Source: Candidatus Neomicrothrix sp. UBA2974 (lineage in GTDB: Bacteria > Actinomycetota > Acidimicrobiia > Acidimicrobiales > MedAcidi-G1). From it: DNA of 22,680 bases. The stretch lies in contig DEAU01000010.1 in assembly GCA_002348705.1 (NCBI GenBank), positions 1,133 through 23,812 on the forward strand. The letters are read 5' to 3'. The translations under genes and the position numbers were made by a program. Position 1 is the stretch's first letter; the number at the start of each line of letters is the position of its first letter. The notes under the pieces are model-generated. The model was not told the DNA's origin, made no database searches, and saw nothing but the letters and a program-made list of their open reading frames with translations. Below, piece after piece: positions 1 through 6,592 of this stretch.

Positions 1-1316
1 CCCTCGAAATTGCGGTTGCTGGTGCTGGCGCAACGCTCGCCAGAGGTGAGCTTGTCCGGATTCATGGCAAGGCACATCGAGCAACCTGGCTCGCGCCAGT
101 CGAAGCCAGCCTCGGTGAAAACCGTAGACAGCCCCTCGGCCTCTGCCTGGGCCTTGACCTCCCAAGAGCCGGGTACCACCAGCGTGCGTATTCCAGTGGC
201 CACCCGACGGCCCCTCGCTACATCGGCGGCAGCGCGAAGGTCCTCGATGCGGCTGTTGGTGCACGACCCTATGAACACCGTGTCTACGGAGACGTCGCGG
301 ATAGCAGTACCGGCGACTAGGCCCATGTAGTCAAGTGCGCGTTCAGCCGACTCCTGTTGGCTGGCATCCATGAAGTCCGCAGGGTTCGGAACCGTGCCGT
401 CGAGAGGCACGACCTGTCCGGGGTTGGTGCCCCACGAGACTTGGGGTGTGATGGCTGAGCCGTCGAGCACCACCTCGCGGTCGAAGGTGGCTCCTTCGTC
501 GGTAGCCAAGGTGCGCCAATCGGCTACAGCCGACTCCCAATCGGCATCCGACGGGGCGTGTGGACGGCCGGCTAGGTACTCGAAGGTGGTTTCGTCCGGG
601 GCGATCAGCCCGGCCTTGGCGCCCGCTTCGATCGACATGTTGCAGACCGTCATCCGACCTTCCATCGAGAGAGTCCGGATGACCTCACCCCGGTACTCGA
701 TGACCGAGCCGATCCCACCGCCCGTGCCCAGTTCGCCGATGATGGCCAGGATCACGTCCTTTGCCGTCGAGCCCTCGGGCAGCCTTCCATTCACCGTCAC
801 AGCCAGTGTCCCGGGTCGCTGCTGGGGCAGCGTCTGGGTGGCCAGTACGTGCTCCACCTCGCTAGTGCCGATGCCGAATGCCAGAGCCCCGAATGCCCCG
901 TGAGTACTGGTGTGACTGTCGCCGCAAACCACGGTCATTCCGGGCAGGGTGAGGCCCTTCTCTGGGCCGATCACATGGACGATTCCTTGGCCGGGGTCAC
1001 CCATCGGATAAAGCTTCACACCGAACTCCTCGCAGTTGCGGCGAAGCGTCTCCACTTGTTTGCGACTGACAGGGTCGGCGATCGGCTGGTCGATATCGGT
1101 GGTGGGAACGTTGTGGTCCTCTGTGGCTACGGTCAGTTCCGGGTGGCGTACCTGCCTGCCGGCAATCCGAAGACCGTCGAATGCTTGTGGCGAGGTGACC
1201 TCGTGTATGAGGTGCAGATCTATGAAAAGCAAGTCGGGGTCGCGGTCGGAGGATCGGACCAAGTGGCGGTCCCAGACTTTCTCACTGAGAGTCTGGGGTT
1301 TGGAAGAAGCCTTCAT
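1..1316 (-). CDS. leuC: 3-isopropylmalate dehydratase large subunit (3' end cut by window edge)
   Basis: LeuC is the [4Fe-4S] aconitase-family subunit that, with LeuD, isomerises 2-isopropylmalate to 3-isopropylmalate in leucine synthesis in the cytoplasm. Translating the minus strand from ATG 1316 gives 438 complete residues. They include the substrate region GDSHTSTHGAFG (about 132-143) and the three cluster cysteines: C352 in FIGSCTNSR, and C412 and C415 in GCSMC. These positions closely match the usual bacterial LeuC spacing. About 30 C-terminal residues, and probably leuD, lie beyond the left edge. The start is well supported: AGGAGA lies 5 nt before ATG, one of the few clear Shine-Dalgarno sites in the window. 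The redoxin gene ends 87 nt upstream on the same strand. Nothing in the sequence suggests a functional link between the two. Confidence 0.97.
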   Translation of the reverse strand, partial: MKASSKPQTLSEKVWDRHLVRSSDRDPDLLFIDLHLIHEVTSPQAFDGLRIAGRQVRHPELTVATEDHNVPTTDIDQPIADPVSRKQVETLRRNCEEFGVKLYPMGDPGQGIVHVIGPEKGLTLPGMTVVCGDSHTSTHGAFGALAFGIGTSEVEHVLATQTLPQQRPGTLAVTVNGRLPEGSTAKDVILAIIGELGTGGGIGSVIEYRGEVIRTLSMEGRMTVCNMSIEAGAKAGLIAPDETTFEYLAGRPHAPSDADWESAVADWRTLATDEGATFDREVVLDGSAITPQVSWGTNPGQVVPLDGTVPNPADFMDASQQESAERALDYMGLVAGTAIRDVSVDTVFIGSCTNSRIEDLRAAADVARGRRVATGIRTLVVPGSWEVKAQAEAEGLSTVFTEAGFDWREPGCSMCLAMNPDKLTSGERCASTSNRNFE

Positions 1317-1403
1317 CGTCTCTCCTGGTGCCCAGAGCGGGGTGGGGCGTCGAGCGGGTTCGTTCAGAATACGGGCTCGGTCGGCCGACGGGCTGTCAGC
1401 CGG

Positions 1404-1994
1404 TCAGGTGTCCCGATTCCGTGCCGTCTCGAGGAGAGCCAAGGCTCCTTCGGCATCAATGTCGCCAGGATGGACGACTACCGACCCCTTTTCACTCACT
1501 GCTGCCGTAGCCGGGTGTCCAATTACCCCAAAAACTGCGTAGACAGCGCCGTCGTCAGCGATGTTGCGGAACCCGGAAATGCCCCACTCCATCGCCACCT
1601 TGTTGGCGTAGTCAAGTTCACCGGAGTGAATGGTTGAGACTCCGATCACGGTGAGATCGTGACGCCTGCTGAGCTCAGCGACCGCCGAGGCCTTGCGACG
1701 GCAAGAGGTTCAGGTGGGTGCCCAGAACCAAAACAGTACGTCGGAGGCGGCGATGCTGGGGCCCTCAAAGGTGCTGCCATCGAACAGTGTGGCCGTGAAT
1801 TCAAGCTGTCTTGGGAGTTCATAAGTCCAAGCGACGGACGATGAGGTCGATTCGGTTGCGCTAGTTGGATTCAGCACCAGTGGCGTCTCATCGGCCATTA
1901 GCTCTGGTCCGGTACCGGTTTGCGGGGGCGCATCCGAAGAGCACGCAGATGCGAGAAGGAGTGCGATGAGGACAGACCGGGCTAGAGGGGCCAT
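1404..1994 (-). CDS. Putative selenocysteine-containing TlpA/thioredoxin-like lipoprotein (in-frame TGA read as Sec95)
   Basis: Two open segments, 1994-1713 and 1709-1404, lie in the same frame and are separated only by TGA at 1712-1710. Read through, they give 196 residues. Residues 1-18 look like a lipoprotein signal peptide (hydrophobic core, then ASAC with C18), followed by a polar linker. A thioredoxin fold follows: strand and motif LFWFWAPT at 87-94, Sec95, T96, S97, C98, then RRKA. Downstream are a TVIGVST strand and GHPAT, which matches the cis-proline loop. Relatives in this family (TlpA, mycobacterial MPT53/DsbF) have CxxC at this site, so TGA replaces the attacking cysteine and leaves a UxxC motif. 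The likely role is extracytoplasmic thiol-disulfide exchange. Alternatives are a nonsense mutation or a base-call error (TGC or TGT to TGA). No sel genes are in the window to confirm decoding. Confidence 0.8.
1674..1689 (-). promoter_or_regulatory. Candidate bacterial SECIS hairpin
   Basis: Counting from the first base after UGA, nucleotides 21-26 (CUCGGC) pair with 31-36 (GCUGAG) in a 6-bp stem with one G-U pair, enclosing the loop GGUC at 27-30. Known bacterial SECIS elements lie just downstream of UGA inside the coding region. They have a small apical loop with an early guanine (the E. coli fdhF loop contains GGUC), about 16-37 nt from UGA. This hairpin meets those criteria. A second hairpin, CUUGC-CGUC-GCAAG (1692-1705), is closer to the UGA and fits less well. 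Confidence 0.6.
1710..1712 (-). other. Recoded TGA: proposed selenocysteine codon
   Basis: This codon interrupts the redoxin frame between APT and TSC. The homologous position is the N-terminal, nucleophilic cysteine of the thioredoxin CxxC motif. Twenty sense codons separate it from the next usable start (GTG 1649). A restart there would lose the active site, so restarted translation would make no sense biologically. Other genes in the window use TGA as a normal stop, so general reassignment is excluded. Confidence 0.78.
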
Positions 1995-2003
1995 TCGTCT
2001 TTG

Positions 2004-2009
2004 AGGGTA
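2004..2009 (-). promoter_or_regulatory. Candidate -10 box (TACCCT) of the redoxin gene
   Basis: On the minus strand TACCCT lies 9 nt before ATG 1994. The same hexamer precedes rmlA. It would give a leader of only 2-3 nt, consistent with the lack of a Shine-Dalgarno sequence. No convincing -35 box is visible. Confidence 0.35.
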
Positions 2010-2032
2010 GACGGGTCGTGAGTATGAATCGG

Positions 2033-2038
2033 TAATCT
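2033..2038 (+). promoter_or_regulatory. Candidate -10 box (TAATCT) for the lpd-E2-lipBA operon
   Basis: TAATCT matches the actinobacterial TANNNT box and ends 7 nt before ATG 2046. Transcription would begin at or next to that start codon, giving a leaderless mRNA. An alternative upstream pair, TTGAGG 2001-2006 and TATGAA 2023-2028 with 16-nt spacing, would give a short leader. The divergent redoxin start is only 51 nt away. Confidence 0.45.
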
Positions 2039-2045
2039 CAAAGGT

Positions 2046-2135
2046 ATGAGCACGCGAATGCTAATAATCAGCTCGCTACTTTGCGGGATAGCTCTCCTCG
2101 CGGCCTTCGCCATCCAAGTGGTGGTCGCCTCGTGA
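2046..2135 (+). CDS. 29-residue single-helix hydrophobic peptide, overlapping lpd
   Basis: This short frame runs from ATG 2046 to TGA 2133-2135. After the N-terminal MSTR, almost every residue up to position 27 is hydrophobic, enough for one transmembrane helix (about 5-27). There is one cysteine (C13) and no obvious catalytic motif. Two signs argue for translation. A TANNNT box lies 7 nt before its ATG, as at other genes here, and its TGA overlaps the GTG start of lpd as GTGA, the junction type used elsewhere in the window. It may be a membrane microprotein, or a leader whose translation delivers ribosomes to lpd. I recognise no family, and the frame is short enough that chance cannot be ruled out. 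Confidence 0.5.
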   Translation: MSTRMLIISSLLCGIALLAAFAIQVVVAS

Positions 2136-3598
2136 CCCGTCCAGAGATAGCGGCGCTCGGTGGCTCGTCGCTCGTTCAACACGACCTCGTGGTGGTGGGA
2201 GGAGGCCCGGCCGGATATGCGGCGGCCCTGACTGGCGCGGCGGCCGGTCTGGACGTCGGTTTGGTCGAAGAGCATCTTCTAGGAGGTACCTGCCTTCACG
2301 TGGGCTGTATCCCGGCGAAGGAACTGCTTGAGACCGCCGCGGTCCTGCGCACCGTGCGTGAGGCACCAGCCTTCGGCGTGGGCATCCCGGGGTTCGACAA
2401 CATTGACCCCGTGCTCGATCTGTCGGCGAGCCAAGTCCGAAAGCAGAAGGTGATTGATGGCCTGGAGCGGGGCGTGACAGCGCTCTTGGCAGGTCGAGAC
2501 GTCACCGTGTACGAGGGCACCGGACGTCTAGGTGCCGCCCACGTGGTTTCCATCGACCACTTTGCTGGTGACCCTACGCTGGTCGTAGCCGAGCACGTGG
2601 TTCTGGCTACCGGTTCATCACCCCGGACCATCCCAGGCTTCGACGTTGACGGCACGTTGGTGGTTACCAGTGATGAGTTCCTGTCGCTTAGTGAAGCTCC
2701 CCAGCGGGTGGCAGTCATTGGCGGAGGCGCCATCGGCTGTGAGTTCGCCTCCATGCTTGCCGACTACGGCTCGTCAGTGACTCTCCTAGAGGCGGCGTCG
2801 GAGATCCTTTCCGGCTGTGATTCCGATGTGGCGAAGGCAGTAAGGCGAGCGTTCCTCAAGCGTGGTATCGAAGTGCACTCTGGGATCGCCGTCCACGGTC
2901 ACGACCCGGATAGCGCCGGGACGACCGTGCGCTTTGGGCCGACTGACGACGCCGACGTAACCGAACTTCATGTCGATCTTGTGGTTGTCGCGGTCGGGCG
3001 TCGTCCTCGTGGGGATTCGGCCGGCCTAATCGGTACCCGGGTAGCCGTAGATGATCGCGGCTTCATCGAGGTGGACGAGCGACTGCGAACGGCCGAACCA
3101 GGGGTTTACGCGGTGGGAGATGTGGTGGATACTCCACAGCTTGCGCACGTTGGCTTTGCCGAGGGCATGTTCGTAGTGCGGGACATGCTTGGCGAGTCGC
3201 CTATCCCTCTCGACTCGACAACCGTGCCTTGGTGCATATACAGCCACCCCGAGGTGGCCTTCGCCGGACTAACCGAATCGGGGGCGATCGAGGCCGGATA
3301 TGACGTAGTGGTCTCCAGTCACCGGTTTGCCGGCAATGGCCGGGCGATGATCCTTGGCGAAATCGAAGGGTTGGTGAAGGTAGTTGCCGAGAAAGGGTTG
3401 AATGGTCGAGCAGAACGGATCCTCGGCGTCCACCTAGTGGGGCCGTGGGTTACCGAGCAACTCGGGCAGGGTTATCTGGCCGTCAACTGGGAGGCGACCG
3501 TGGACGAGGTAGCAGCCTTTATTCAGCCCCATCCCACTCTAAGCGAACTATTCGGCGAGACAATGCTGTCCTTGGCTGGCCGAGCCCTCCACAGTTAA
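2132..3598 (+). CDS. lpd: Dihydrolipoyl dehydrogenase (E3)
   Basis: E3 is the flavoprotein that reoxidises dihydrolipoamide on 2-oxoacid dehydrogenase complexes with NAD+. From GTG 2132 the protein has 488 residues. It shows the FAD-binding GGGPAGYAAA (about 23-32), the redox disulfide C54-x4-C59 in GGTCLHVGC, the NAD-binding GGGAIGCEF, the second FAD motif VYAVGDV, and the C-terminal catalytic pair H467 and E472 in HPTLSE. A TTG start at 2081 is possible, but it would add 17 residues before the Rossmann strand and run through the 29-residue upstream gene. GTG 2132 overlaps that gene's TGA and is preferred. The E2 gene follows 10 nt downstream. The start is the main uncertainty. Confidence 0.95.
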   Translation: MTRPEIAALGGSSLVQHDLVVVGGGPAGYAAALTGAAAGLDVGLVEEHLLGGTCLHVGCIPAKELLETAAVLRTVREAPAFGVGIPGFDNIDPVLDLSASQVRKQKVIDGLERGVTALLAGRDVTVYEGTGRLGAAHVVSIDHFAGDPTLVVAEHVVLATGSSPRTIPGFDVDGTLVVTSDEFLSLSEAPQRVAVIGGGAIGCEFASMLADYGSSVTLLEAASEILSGCDSDVAKAVRRAFLKRGIEVHSGIAVHGHDPDSAGTTVRFGPTDDADVTELHVDLVVVAVGRRPRGDSAGLIGTRVAVDDRGFIEVDERLRTAEPGVYAVGDVVDTPQLAHVGFAEGMFVVRDMLGESPIPLDSTTVPWCIYSHPEVAFAGLTESGAIEAGYDVVVSSHRFAGNGRAMILGEIEGLVKVVAEKGLNGRAERILGVHLVGPWVTEQLGQGYLAVNWEATVDEVAAFIQPHPTLSELFGETMLSLAGRALHS

Positions 3599-3608
3599 AC
3601 AACGACGG

Positions 3609-4895
3609 ATGAACACCCCCATGACCGACATTCACCTCCTTCAACTCGGCGAGACGGTTACAGAGGGCACGATCACCCAGTGGTTTGCGCGTATCGGCGA
3701 CCTCATCGTTGAGGGACACCCGCTCTACGAGGTCTCCACGGAGAAAGTTGACACTGAGGTGCCGGCGACCGTTAGCGGGACGCTGGTTGAGATCGTTGCC
3801 CCCGAAGGCTCCACCGTCCAGGTTGGTGGAGTCCTCTGCCGCATCGAACCTGCGGGAGTTGGTTCTGCGAGTTCGTCGACCGTCGCGCCGGAGTCGAACG
3901 TTTCAGAAATCCCGCAGAATTCGGTTGACAATGACCCGGCCGAAGCCACCTTTGCGGACTCGGCTGAGGGGCCGTCCGTCACCCGATCTGCAGGCGGGAC
4001 GAGCGAAAATCAGAGGTCTGGTGGACTCCTGATCTCTCCGGTGGTGCGTCGGTTGCTGGCCGAGCGGGGAGTAGACCCTGCCCGGGTCACAGGGACCGGA
4101 AAGGCGGGCCGTATTACTCGAACCGACGCCGAGCAATTTTTACGAGATAACCCTGGGCAGGCTGAGCCGTTTAACAAGATCCGCCGAGCTACAGCTCGAC
4201 ACATGGTTTCCTCCAAGGCGACATCCCCACACGTGCTGACCGCCATGGAGGTCGATTACACCGCAGTCGACAAGGTCCGCCTCCTTCATCGGGACGACTG
4301 GAAGGCCGCAGAAGGGGCAAGCCTCACCCACCTCCCGTTCATCGTTTCAGCCCTATGCGATGCACTGGCCGTCTTCCCTCGGCTCAACGCCTCCGTCGGC
4401 GACGAGGAGCTCATTGTCCACGGAACGGTCAACCTGGCTGTGGCAGTGGACCTAGATTTCGATGGCCTAGTGGCACCGGTGGTTCAGGGTGTCGAAGAAC
4501 TAAGCATTCAGGACCTCGCCCGGTCGATTGCCGGCGTGGCAACGCGCGCTCATAGTCGGACCCTGAGCCTCGACGACCTCACCGGCGGCACGTTCACAGT
4601 CACCAACCCTGGTCGCTACGGGACGCTGTTTCAGTTTCCGATCATCAACCAACCGCAGGTGGCGATCCTGTCCACTGACGGCATTGCGCGCCGACCCGTG
4701 GCGATAGTTGACGAACATGGGAACGAAATAGTTGCCATCCGGTCTACGGGCGTGCTTGCGCTGGCTTGGGATCATCGCGCCTTTGATGGTGCCTATGCTG
4801 CGGCCTTCCTCCAGTCCCTGAAAGAGACACTTGAGGAAGCCGACTGGTCGGCCCGCTGGTCGGCAGGGACAGCCTCAGTGGGCAACCAGGGGTGA
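3609..4895 (+). CDS. 2-oxoacid dehydrogenase E2 acyltransferase (SucB/DlaT type)
   Basis: This is the core acyltransferase of a 2-oxoacid dehydrogenase complex, with 428 residues. One lipoyl domain covers about 6-80, with the lipoyl-lysine K46 in STEKVDTE. A Ser/Glu-rich linker of about 60 residues follows, then a peripheral-subunit-binding domain (about 141-178, ISPVVRRLL and GRITRTD). The catalytic domain ends in DHRAFDG with H389 and D393. Actinobacterial SucB/DlaT proteins usually carry two or three lipoyl domains; this one has one. Position between lpd and the lipoylation gene agrees with the dlaT-lipB-lipA neighbourhood of mycobacteria, but whether the partner E1 uses pyruvate, 2-oxoglutarate or branched-chain oxoacids cannot be told. 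A second ATG lies 12 nt inside. The stop overlaps the next start as GTGA. Confidence 0.93.
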   Translation: MNTPMTDIHLLQLGETVTEGTITQWFARIGDLIVEGHPLYEVSTEKVDTEVPATVSGTLVEIVAPEGSTVQVGGVLCRIEPAGVGSASSSTVAPESNVSEIPQNSVDNDPAEATFADSAEGPSVTRSAGGTSENQRSGGLLISPVVRRLLAERGVDPARVTGTGKAGRITRTDAEQFLRDNPGQAEPFNKIRRATARHMVSSKATSPHVLTAMEVDYTAVDKVRLLHRDDWKAAEGASLTHLPFIVSALCDALAVFPRLNASVGDEELIVHGTVNLAVAVDLDFDGLVAPVVQGVEELSIQDLARSIAGVATRAHSRTLSLDDLTGGTFTVTNPGRYGTLFQFPIINQPQVAILSTDGIARRPVAIVDEHGNEIVAIRSTGVLALAWDHRAFDGAYAAAFLQSLKETLEEADWSARWSAGTASVGNQG

Positions 4896-6523
4896 CCATC
4901 AAGGGATCCCGGCCATTTCGGGTCCGATGGCTAGGCCGAGTTCGATACCGCGATGCCCTCGCCGTCCAACAGCAGGTCCACGCTCTTGCTGCGACCCAAC
5001 AGACTCAGCAGGACCACCTGCTTCTGCTTGAGCACCACCCTGTCTACACGCTCGGAGTCAGGGCCGATCTCACAAATCTCCTAGAGCCGGCCGAAGAGAT
5101 CGGTGCTGAGGTTGTTCGAGCCGACCGTGGCGGTGACATTACCTTTCACGGTCCGGGCCAACTCGTCGGATACCCGCTGCTCCATCTGCCTGGAAAGCGA
5201 GGAGGTGGAATGGCTGACACAGCGGCTTACGTGCGCTCGGTCGAGGATGTGTTGATGGCGGTCTGCAATGACCTCGGCCTACCTGACGTCGGACGATTAG
5301 ACCGGTACCCGGGGGTATGGGTGGAACCGGATGGACCTAGCCCACGGAAGGTAGCGGCTATCGGTGTCAAGCTGACCCTAAGTAGAACCATGCACGGCTT
5401 CGCCCTCAACGTAGATCCAAACCTTGACTACTTCGCCCGCATAGTTCCTTGCGGGATCGCTGAGTACGGAGTCACCTCCTTGGCCGCCGAAGGGATCAGC
5501 GTCCCGATGGCTGACGTGGTGGAACGAGTGGTGGCTCGTTCGGCTGAACAGTGGGCGGCGGGTCCCGTAGATCGTGCTGACGTGTCCTGGCCGGGGGAGC
5601 AGATGGCCGAACTCAGCCCTTTCAGTAAGGGGGCCGGCCCCGGCGAGGTGTCAGCGACGGGGCGAAAGCCTGAGTGGATGCGTGTCCCTCTGGAAACGGG
5701 GCCAAAGTATTGGCATCTGAAATCCCTCATGCGGAACGGTTCTCTGACCACGGTCTGCGAGGAGGCTGGTTGCCCCAACGTCTTCGAATGTTGGAACGAA
5801 GGAACTGCCACCATCATGATTAACGGCGAACGTTGCACCCGGGCCTGCGGGTTCTGTCTCGTCGACACGCAGCGCCCGGAGGCGACTGATCCCGAAGAAC
5901 CGGTTCGGGTGGCCGAGGCGGTGGCCGAAATGGGCCTAGCCCACGCCGTCATTACCGCAGTGGCCCGTGACGATCTATCCGACCATGGCGCTGGAGCGTT
6001 CGCTGCGACGGTTGCTGCCATCCGCGACCTCAACCCAGGCACCGCCGTCGAGGTCCTGATCCCTGACTGTCGAGGAGACGAAGTCGCCTTATCAACCATC
6101 TTCGGTGCCTTTCCCGACGTCCTTAACCACAACATCGAGACAGTGGCACGCCTTCAGCGAAGGGTGAGGCCATCGGCCTCTTACGCGCGAAGCCTCTCGG
6201 TGCTGGCTCGAGCGAAGAAGGCCAGATTGACGACCAAGTCGTCGATCATCGTGGGACTCGGCGAGACTGACGATGAGGTCGATGGCTGCCTAGCCGACTT
6301 GTCGGCCGTCGGATGCGACATTGTCACCATTGGCCAGTATCTAAGACCCACCTCACATCATCTAGCGGTGGAGCGCTGGGTGGAGCCAGCGACCTTTGAA
6401 CGCTGGCGTGAGGTCGGGAGTTCACTGGGTATCGGTCACGTGGAGTCCTCGCCTCTGACCCGCTCCAGCCACCATGCTCGTCAGGCGGCGGAGTCGGTGT
6501 CGGTCGACATAGTGGCGCGTTGA
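4892..6523 (+). CDS. lipB-lipA: Octanoyltransferase-lipoyl synthase fusion (LipB-LipA)
   Basis: One uninterrupted frame of 543 residues encodes both steps of de novo lipoylation. Residues 1-225 are LipB, which moves octanoyl from acyl carrier protein to the target lysine. They contain GPGQLVGYP (87-95), K153 in RKVAAIG and the catalytic C187 in PCGI. A linker of about 35 residues follows. Residues 260-543 are LipA, the radical-SAM enzyme that inserts two sulfurs. It has auxiliary-cluster cysteines C289, C294 and C300, SAM-cluster cysteines C315, C319 and C322 (CTRACGFC), and the C-terminal cluster-ligand serine in RSS (524-526). All key residues of both enzymes are present. The GTG start overlaps the E2 stop by 4 nt. 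The two enzymes are normally separate proteins from adjacent genes. An internal start near codon 253 (GTG) could also give free LipA. Confidence 0.95.
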   Translation: MTIKGSRPFRVRWLGRVRYRDALAVQQQVHALAATQQTQQDHLLLLEHHPVYTLGVRADLTNLLEPAEEIGAEVVRADRGGDITFHGPGQLVGYPLLHLPGKRGGGMADTAAYVRSVEDVLMAVCNDLGLPDVGRLDRYPGVWVEPDGPSPRKVAAIGVKLTLSRTMHGFALNVDPNLDYFARIVPCGIAEYGVTSLAAEGISVPMADVVERVVARSAEQWAAGPVDRADVSWPGEQMAELSPFSKGAGPGEVSATGRKPEWMRVPLETGPKYWHLKSLMRNGSLTTVCEEAGCPNVFECWNEGTATIMINGERCTRACGFCLVDTQRPEATDPEEPVRVAEAVAEMGLAHAVITAVARDDLSDHGAGAFAATVAAIRDLNPGTAVEVLIPDCRGDEVALSTIFGAFPDVLNHNIETVARLQRRVRPSASYARSLSVLARAKKARLTTKSSIIVGLGETDDEVDGCLADLSAVGCDIVTIGQYLRPTSHHLAVERWVEPATFERWREVGSSLGIGHVESSPLTRSSHHARQAAESVSVDIVAR

Positions 6524-6549
6524 TTATCACTGGCACGTGGCTGGTGCGG

Positions 6550-6566
6550 GCCGGGGTCATCCCGGT
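6550..6566 (+). terminator. Weak terminator-like hairpin after lipBA
   Basis: GCCGGG and CCCGGT can pair (6 bp, one G-U) around a 5-nt loop, 27 nt after the lipBA stop. The following bases are only mildly T-rich and contain no run of T, so intrinsic termination is doubtful. Confidence 0.25.
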
Positions 6567-6580
6567 TCGTGTTGCCGTCC

Positions 6581-6586
6581 TAGCCT
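6581..6586 (+). promoter_or_regulatory. Candidate -10 box (TAGCCT) of the M24 peptidase gene
   Basis: TAGCCT fits TANNNT and ends 6 nt before GTG 6593. There is no Shine-Dalgarno sequence, so a leaderless transcript is the simplest reading. No clear -35 box is seen. Confidence 0.42.
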
Positions 6587-6592
6587 GTCTCT

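Noticed and set aside
849..1637. Long plus-strand frame opposite leuC and the redoxin gene
   Set aside because: It is antisense to two well-supported genes, and its translation shows no recognisable domain. This is a usual shadow in high-GC DNA.
1692..1705. Hairpin CUUGC-CGUC-GCAAG as the main SECIS
   Set aside because: Its loop begins only 10 nt after UGA, too close for known bacterial SECIS elements, and it lacks a leading G in the loop. The GGUC hairpin at 1674-1689 fits better.
1404..1994. Two separate genes, or a pseudogene split by a stop, instead of one selenoprotein
   Set aside because: The two segments share one frame with no indel, and the only interruption is TGA at the catalytic cysteine. 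Decay would hit a random position. The GTG 1649 start of the second piece would lack the active site and has no promoter of its own.
2081..2131. TTG 2081 as the lpd start
   Set aside because: It adds an Arg/Ser-rich stretch not expected before the FAD strand and overlaps the 29-residue frame. GTG 2132 gives a GTGA junction like others in the window.
5428..6135. 235-residue minus-strand frame opposite lipBA
   Set aside because: It lies wholly antisense to the LipA domain, which has complete motifs. The translation is low-complexity Ser/Thr/Arg-rich.
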